A DNA stretch of 64,000 nt from Clostridia bacterium. GTDB taxonomy: Bacteria; Bacillota; Clostridia; Oscillospirales; CAG-272. Both the position numbers and the translations under genes were made by a program. Shown piece by piece: positions 60,641-64,000 of this stretch (positions are counted from its first letter, which is position 1; each line of letters begins with the position of its first letter). A model generated the notes under the pieces. It was not told the DNA's origin. It worked only from the letters and a program-made list of their open reading frames with translations, and did not search any database. Location: contig JAFQOX010000041.1 in the NCBI GenBank assembly GCA_017412045.1, positions 1 through 64,000 of the forward strand. Reading direction: 5' to 3'.

Positions 60641-60793
60641 TTTGCGTAATTTCCTATGGAATAAAAAAGCGGGCAACGCCCGCTGGAAAACTGCTTGCTC
60701 TGCAAGCTGTGTGCTCGCCTATCGCAGTTAAGACTGTATCCAAACGATATAAACGGCGAGGTTCTATTTGCGCAATTTCCTATGGTATAAAAA
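60641..60793 (+). repeat. Dispersed intergenic repeat, long form; right boundary of the island
   Basis: Starts with the 29-bp boundary sequence (60641-60669), then the GCGGGCAACGCCCGC hairpin, the extra ACTGCTTGCTCTGCAAGCTG segment, CTCGCCTATCGCAGTTAAGA, AAACGGCGAGGT, and a second end motif GCGCAATTTCCTATGG. The most complete copy in the window. Confidence 0.8.
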
Positions 60794-60824
60794 AGACACC
60801 TTCCCAAGCAGGGAAAGTGTCTGT
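60790..60824 (-). terminator. Terminator of the MBL/SGNH operon
   Basis: AGACACCTTCCC/GGGAAAGTGTCT arms; the minus strand continues into TTTTTTA. Confidence 0.85.
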
Positions 60825-60830
60825 CAAACG

Positions 60831-61514
60831 TCAGTAACCGATTTCTTTCGCATAAGCGCGAAGATTTGCGAGGATGACCTCGTACGCCTGTGCGGTCAGA
60901 TGCATATATTCGTCATTCTGGTATTCGGGCTTCAGATATCCGGTGTTCGGGTCGATCAGCTTTGCGTGCGTATCCACGTAGGGGATCTGCAATTCCGCGC
61001 ATAGCTCCCGCACCCATCCGTTTGCCTGCACGACAGCCTCCTTCGTCAAGCGTTTGTAATACTTGACCGACTTGTCGGACAGCGGGAGAATGGATTGCAC
61101 CAATATTTTCGTTTCGGGGCTCGCCTTCCGCACGGAAAGCAAAAGCTCCCGATAAATAGCGACAAAGCTCTCACGGGAGAGCCGTCCCGCGCCTCCGGAA
61201 ACGCCCACGGTGATCACGAGAATCCGCGGCTTTTTGAAAGCCGCCGCCTCTGCCGGCGACAGATCGCGGTTCTCCTTTTGCAGATGGACGCATTTGACCG
61301 CATTCACCGTTTCAAAAAGAACCGTGCTGTTCACGCCGGACCACACGCGCTCCCGCGGAATTCCTCCGCGCAAAGCCAAATGCGCCGTCGTGGAATCCCC
61401 GAAGAACGTCATTCTCTCCACGGGATCGTCACTCACCGCCAGCGTTTTCAAGGATGATGAGAGAAAAACCGCAAAAACCAAAAAGACGGAAATCCATTTT
61501 CGGTGTAATTGCAA
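60831..61514 (-). CDS. Exported SGNH/GDSL hydrolase
   Basis: A 227-residue protein with a signal peptide (residues 1-26) and an SGNH esterase fold: block I FFGDSTTAHLA (catalytic Ser), block III IVTVGVSGGAG-type in place of the usual GxND Asn, and block V DEYMHLT with the Asp/His pair. It is probably a deacetylase or esterase acting on cell-wall or surface polysaccharide. The start is TTG 61514 with AAGGCGG about 10 nt upstream, 17 bp after the stop of the MBL gene, so it is second in a two-gene operon. Confidence 0.82.
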   Translation of the reverse strand: MQLHRKWISVFLVFAVFLSSSLKTLAVSDDPVERMTFFGDSTTAHLALRGGIPRERVWSGVNSTVLFETVNAVKCVHLQKENRDLSPAEAAAFKKPRILVITVGVSGGAGRLSRESFVAIYRELLLSVRKASPETKILVQSILPLSDKSVKYYKRLTKEAVVQANGWVRELCAELQIPYVDTHAKLIDPNTGYLKPEYQNDEYMHLTAQAYEVILANLRAYAKEIGY

Positions 61515-61531
61515 GGAAACGCGCCGCCTTT

Positions 61532-62467
61532 TTATTTAGTCAGACGGTAAACCTCTTTTCGATCGGAGCAAATGATGATCGTGCCCTCCAGATCCGTACG
61601 CAGAACGGGCACGCTTGCTTTTTTCAATCTGTCCAGAATCACCTGCTCGGGATGTCCGTAGTCATTGCCCTCTCCGCAGGGAATGATCGCCAGCGAAGGA
61701 TCGGCAGCCGCCAGAAACGCCTCCGACGTGGAGGTCTCCGAGCCATGATGCCCCAACTTCAGAACGTCGCATTTGAATTTGGAGGACGGTTGCGCCGCAA
61801 GCATGGCTTTTTCGCTTTTCTCCTCGGCATCGCCCGTAAAAAGGAAGGACGTTTCGCCGTAATCCAGACGAATGACCACGCTCCAGTTGTTCGCGTCGTT
61901 TTCCTTTACCTTGGAAGCGTCCACAGGACCGAGAATCTCAAAAGAGGCATCGCCTATTTGATAAGTATCTCCCATTTTGCTCGGAATATACCCGAGTCCG
62001 AGCTCCTCCATCGCTTCCAGCATATTCAGCCACGTTTTCTGGGAAGTATCGCATTCGGGCAAGATCAGTTTTTCTACCCGATAATTTTCGATCACCCTTT
62101 GCGCGGCGGCGTTGTGGTCAAAATGGGGATGCGTCACGATCATATAGGAGATCGTTTCCACGCCCAGACCGTCCAGATAATCCGTAATCACCTTTGCGGG
62201 ATAGCCTGATGAAGTACCCGCATCGATCAGCATATTTTTCATGCCGTTCTCCGTCGGGATACGGATCAGGATCGAGTCCGCCTGCCCCACGTCGATATAA
62301 TGCACCTGAAGATCGTATACACCGCTCTCCGTTCTGCCGTCAATGCCGCCCTGATCGCCGTTCCGATGGAGAATCACCGAAAGAAGTCCGATGATCACGA
62401 TCAGTGCCAGCGTTACGAACGAGCGGAATCGTGTTTGCCGTGTTTTCCGACTGCGTCTTTTTGCCAT
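61532..62467 (-). CDS. ComEC/Rec2-like metallo-beta-lactamase-fold hydrolase
   Basis: A 311-residue protein with an N-terminal Arg-rich segment and one membrane span (about 17-34), then an MBL domain. Motifs: HYIDVGQADSILI, THPHFDHNAAA (metal ligands), FLFTGDAEEKSEKAM, LKLGHHGSETSTSEAF and IIPCGEGNDYGHP. This is the soluble C-terminal domain type of ComEC, which in related proteins degrades one DNA strand during uptake. As a stand-alone exported protein it may be an extracellular nuclease or phosphodiesterase. ATG 62467 has AAGGAGG at 8-9 nt. Confidence 0.88.
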   Translation of the reverse strand: MAKRRSRKTRQTRFRSFVTLALIVIIGLLSVILHRNGDQGGIDGRTESGVYDLQVHYIDVGQADSILIRIPTENGMKNMLIDAGTSSGYPAKVITDYLDGLGVETISYMIVTHPHFDHNAAAQRVIENYRVEKLILPECDTSQKTWLNMLEAMEELGLGYIPSKMGDTYQIGDASFEILGPVDASKVKENDANNWSVVIRLDYGETSFLFTGDAEEKSEKAMLAAQPSSKFKCDVLKLGHHGSETSTSEAFLAAADPSLAIIPCGEGNDYGHPEQVILDRLKKASVPVLRTDLEGTIIICSDRKEVYRLTK

Positions 62468-62591
62468 ATAAAAAGCCTCCTTTTTCACGTCAGAATCCTA
62501 TCCTGATTTATTATAACAAACGCGCCGTATTTTCACAATAGCAAGATGAAAAAATATTTTTCATTTTTTTGAAAAAACTTTCAAAAAAGTA

Positions 62592-62620
62592 TTGACAAAT
62601 CAAAAACGATGTGATAGAAT
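62592..62620 (+). promoter_or_regulatory. tRNA promoter
   Basis: TTGACA (62592-62597), 17 bp, TAGAAT (62615-62620), 38 bp before the tRNA. Confidence 0.85.
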
Positions 62621-62658
62621 GTTAAGGCAGTCGAGCGAGAGACTGCTCGATATGGAAT

Positions 62659-62734
62659 GCGCTTGTAGCTCAGCGGATAGAGTGCCCGGCTACGAACCGG
62701 TAGGTCGAGGGTTCGAATCCCCCCAGGCGCGCCA
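62659..62734 (+). tRNA. tRNA-Arg (anticodon ACG)
   Basis: A 76-nt cloverleaf: acceptor GCGCTTG/CAGGCGC, D-arm with TAGCTCAGCGGATAGAG, anticodon loop CTACGAA (ACG), T-arm with GGTTCGAATCC, discriminator G and encoded CCA. ACG is the Arg anticodon normally edited to ICG. It has its own promoter and a perfect terminator. Confidence 0.97.
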
Positions 62735-62776
62735 AAACAAAAAAACCAAGTCATGTGACTTGGTTTTTTTGTTTTG
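62735..62776 (+). terminator. Terminator of the tRNA-Arg gene
   Basis: A perfect 20-bp inverted repeat built on AAAAAAACCAAGTCA and TGACTTGGTTTTTTT, directly after the CCA. Confidence 0.95.
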
Positions 62777-62962
62777 GAATGAAGCGTGCTTTCGTACATG
62801 AAAAATGAAGCAGGACTTCGTCCCATGAAGTGCGCCTCGACGGCGCGTGAGGAGTTTATCGCGCTTCGCTTCATGTTCCGCTTGCGGAACACTTCATACG
62901 AGCGAATATTTCCAAGCAATGCGCGAGTGATTCCTATCGCATAGCGATACTTCATAAACATA
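62777..62962. repeat. Array of small hairpins with ATGAAG/CTTCAT linkers
   Basis: Successive short palindromes (GGACTTCGTCC, GCGCCTCGACGGCGC, TTCCGCTTGCGGAA, TATCGCATAGCGATA) separated by ATGAAG or CTTCAT. Same style as the array at 27618-27745 but with a different linker. No gene in this gap. Confidence 0.6.
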
Positions 62963-62980
62963 TTTTTTGATTTTTACAAT

Positions 62981-63010
62981 AAAGCCGACGGCGCGCCGTC
63001 GGCTTTTCGT
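62981..63010 (-). terminator. Terminator of the cortex-hydrolase gene
   Basis: AAGCCGACGG-CGCG-CCGTCGGCTT hairpin with T-rich flanks on both sides, 16 bp after the stop at 63026. Confidence 0.85.
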
Positions 63011-63025
63011 TATACAAAAAACAGT

Positions 63026-63850
63026 TTAATAATAAAAATGATGATTTCCGATCACGAACGCAAATTTTCTGTTTTTCTGTACCCACGAATTGGTTGCGAT
63101 TTTGGGATTCACGAAATACAGGACGCCGTCGTTCACGCTTGTTCCCTCCAGAACCATCTTCGCCGCGCGGATGCATTCCGCGTTGGCGTTGTTATAGATC
63201 GCTCCCGTGGCAACGGGTGTAAACTGAATACCGTATTTTCTGTCGAAGATCACGCTGTAAATGGTATTGGGAAACTGATAACTTTCCACACGGTTCATCA
63301 CCACGTTACCGACCGCGATTTTGCCGAGAAGCGGTTCGCCTCTGCTTTCCGCGTAAATGATACGGGAGAGCCAGAGCACGGAGCCGTCCCAATAGATCTG
63401 ATCCGCCGCCGCGCATACGCCGCCCTTGTCTGCGATCGCAACGCTTCGGGAGGCATCGTTCCAGGTCACCTTCGCATCAAAGGCTCTCGCCGCCGCGCGG
63501 ATCGGAACGTACAGCTTACCGTTGATCACACGGCAGGCAACATCGGTATAAAAGCATCTGCCGTTGGCTTCTATGTAAAAATCGCCTTCCTTGGCAGAAA
63601 CCGAAATTCCTCTCGTGCGAACCGTGAGAACGCCTCCGCTCGAGGAGACCACGCTGCTCGAGCCGTCCATGATCCTGCAAAAATCAAGGAGCGGCACCAT
63701 CGTTTTTTCTTCGATCAGATAGCCCTCCAGCTTTTGATTCCCGACGGCAATCGGGATCTGCGGATGCGCGGCGGAAGCTTCAACGGAAAACAGAACGATG
63801 ATGATACCGACCGAAAGCAATAACATTCTGAATTTTTTTAACGTTTGCAT
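63026..63850 (-). CDS. SleB/CwlJ-type cell-wall hydrolase with copper-amine-oxidase N-like domain
   Basis: A 274-residue exported protein. Signal peptide at residues 1-27 (LLLSVGIIIVLFSVEASA). A stalk domain of the copper-amine-oxidase-N-like type follows (about 30-140: TMVPLLDFCRIMDGS; LYVPIRAAARAFDAKVTWND). The Hydrolase_2 catalytic domain (about 150-274) has SRIIYAESRGEPLLGKIAVG with the catalytic Glu, VVMNRVES, SVIFDRKYGIQFTPVATGAI. This is the SleB/CwlJ spore-cortex lytic enzyme fold, which acts at spore germination and fits a spore former. ATG 63850 has AAAGG 8 nt upstream. The last 150 bp of the window contain an AAAGGAGG without a start codon and no recognisable gene. Confidence 0.87.
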   Translation of the reverse strand: MQTLKKFRMLLLSVGIIIVLFSVEASAAHPQIPIAVGNQKLEGYLIEEKTMVPLLDFCRIMDGSSSVVSSSGGVLTVRTRGISVSAKEGDFYIEANGRCFYTDVACRVINGKLYVPIRAAARAFDAKVTWNDASRSVAIADKGGVCAAADQIYWDGSVLWLSRIIYAESRGEPLLGKIAVGNVVMNRVESYQFPNTIYSVIFDRKYGIQFTPVATGAIYNNANAECIRAAKMVLEGTSVNDGVLYFVNPKIATNSWVQKNRKFAFVIGNHHFYY

Positions 63851-64000
63851 AAACATATCCTTTCCTTATCTTTTTTGATATGAGAAACCAGCGGGAAACA
63901 GCCGTTTTTGGAAACCTCCTTTATTTTTTGCATTTCATGCTTCCGTTTCAAACTCGTTCCTCTACGTCTTTATCATACCATAATCATATGCAGGAATACA

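Larger units (their letters stand above)
52299..60669. mobile_element. AT-rich accessory island bounded by 29-bp direct repeats
   Basis: About 8.3 kb, visibly AT-richer than both flanks, between identical 29-bp repeats (52299-52327 and 60641-60669). Carries a Cys-rich KTR protein, two MutS-like ATPases, an XRE regulator, two ABC exporter halves and an oriT-like palindrome near the right end. Collapsing the direct repeats would rebuild one normal dispersed repeat, so insertion or homologous exchange at a repeat copy is the simplest history. No integrase or relaxase gene is inside. Confidence 0.6.

Noticed and set aside
62581-62961. 126-codon minus-strand frame containing GGIRTLDLPVRSRALYPLSY
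   Set aside because: This is the well-known spurious translation of the reverse complement of a tRNA gene; tRNA-Arg lies at 62659-62734.

Overview
The window reads as chromosome of an anaerobic, spore-forming Clostridia-type bacterium (Bacillota), probably an uncultured gut lineage. The pointers are strong AGGAGG-type ribosome binding sites, sigma-A promoters with 17-bp spacers, a T-box leader on a leucine operon, a pyruvate:ferredoxin oxidoreductase, a SleB/CwlJ-type cell-wall hydrolase and, most tellingly, the sporulation regulator SpoIIID. Most of the window has a balanced base composition; 52.3-60.7 kb is clearly AT-richer.

Layout. 1-11.4 kb: two zinc-ribbon/TIR/Cys-repeat/BspA-LRR proteins, a GH78-type glycosidase, a membrane M28 peptidase and a 5'-nucleotidase. 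11.5-26.3 kb: HAD phosphatase, PFOR (nifJ), a TIGR02206-type membrane protein, a large lipoprotein, aspartate kinase, an exported LRR protein, a two-component system and a polytopic membrane protein. 26.5-31.6 kb: T-box-controlled leuA-leuC-leuD-leuB. 31.9-36.6 kb: a nitroreductase, then an operon of two UroD-family methyltransferases flanking an AraC-type regulator fused to a corrinoid (B12) protein, then a 25-codon gene with its own promoter. 37.1-43.9 kb: acyl-activating enzyme plus acyl carrier protein, M28 peptidase, pyridoxamine kinase, and a D-amino-acid aminotransferase/alanine racemase pair. 44.0-48.3 kb: the regulatory front end of a capsule/exopolysaccharide locus (CpsC, CpsD kinase, CpsB phosphatase, exported protein, LCP ligase).

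The standout is 48.4-52.2 kb. spoIIID is split in two: codons 1-38 lie at 52116-52002 (minus) and the remaining codons at 48556-48390 (minus). The halves meet at a shared 7-bp core (TATGTAC on the plus strand). Deleting the 3,445 bp between the cores restores an uninterrupted 93-codon SpoIIID frame. The intervening DNA carries a large serine recombinase, a 61-aa gene, a possible structured RNA and a UDP-GlcNAc 2-epimerase gene. This is the architecture of a skin-like, developmentally excised element, here in spoIIID.

52.3-60.7 kb is an AT-rich accessory island bounded by identical 29-bp direct repeats, each part of a dispersed intergenic repeat found many times in the window. It encodes a small Cys-rich KTR protein, two MutS-like ATPases, an XRE regulator and a heterodimeric ABC exporter pair. 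The XRE and exporter promoters are mirror images inside a 24-bp-arm inverted repeat, and an oriT-like palindrome sits near the right end. 60.8-64 kb holds an SGNH hydrolase, a ComEC-like MBL hydrolase, tRNA-Arg(ACG) and a spore-cortex-lytic-type hydrolase.
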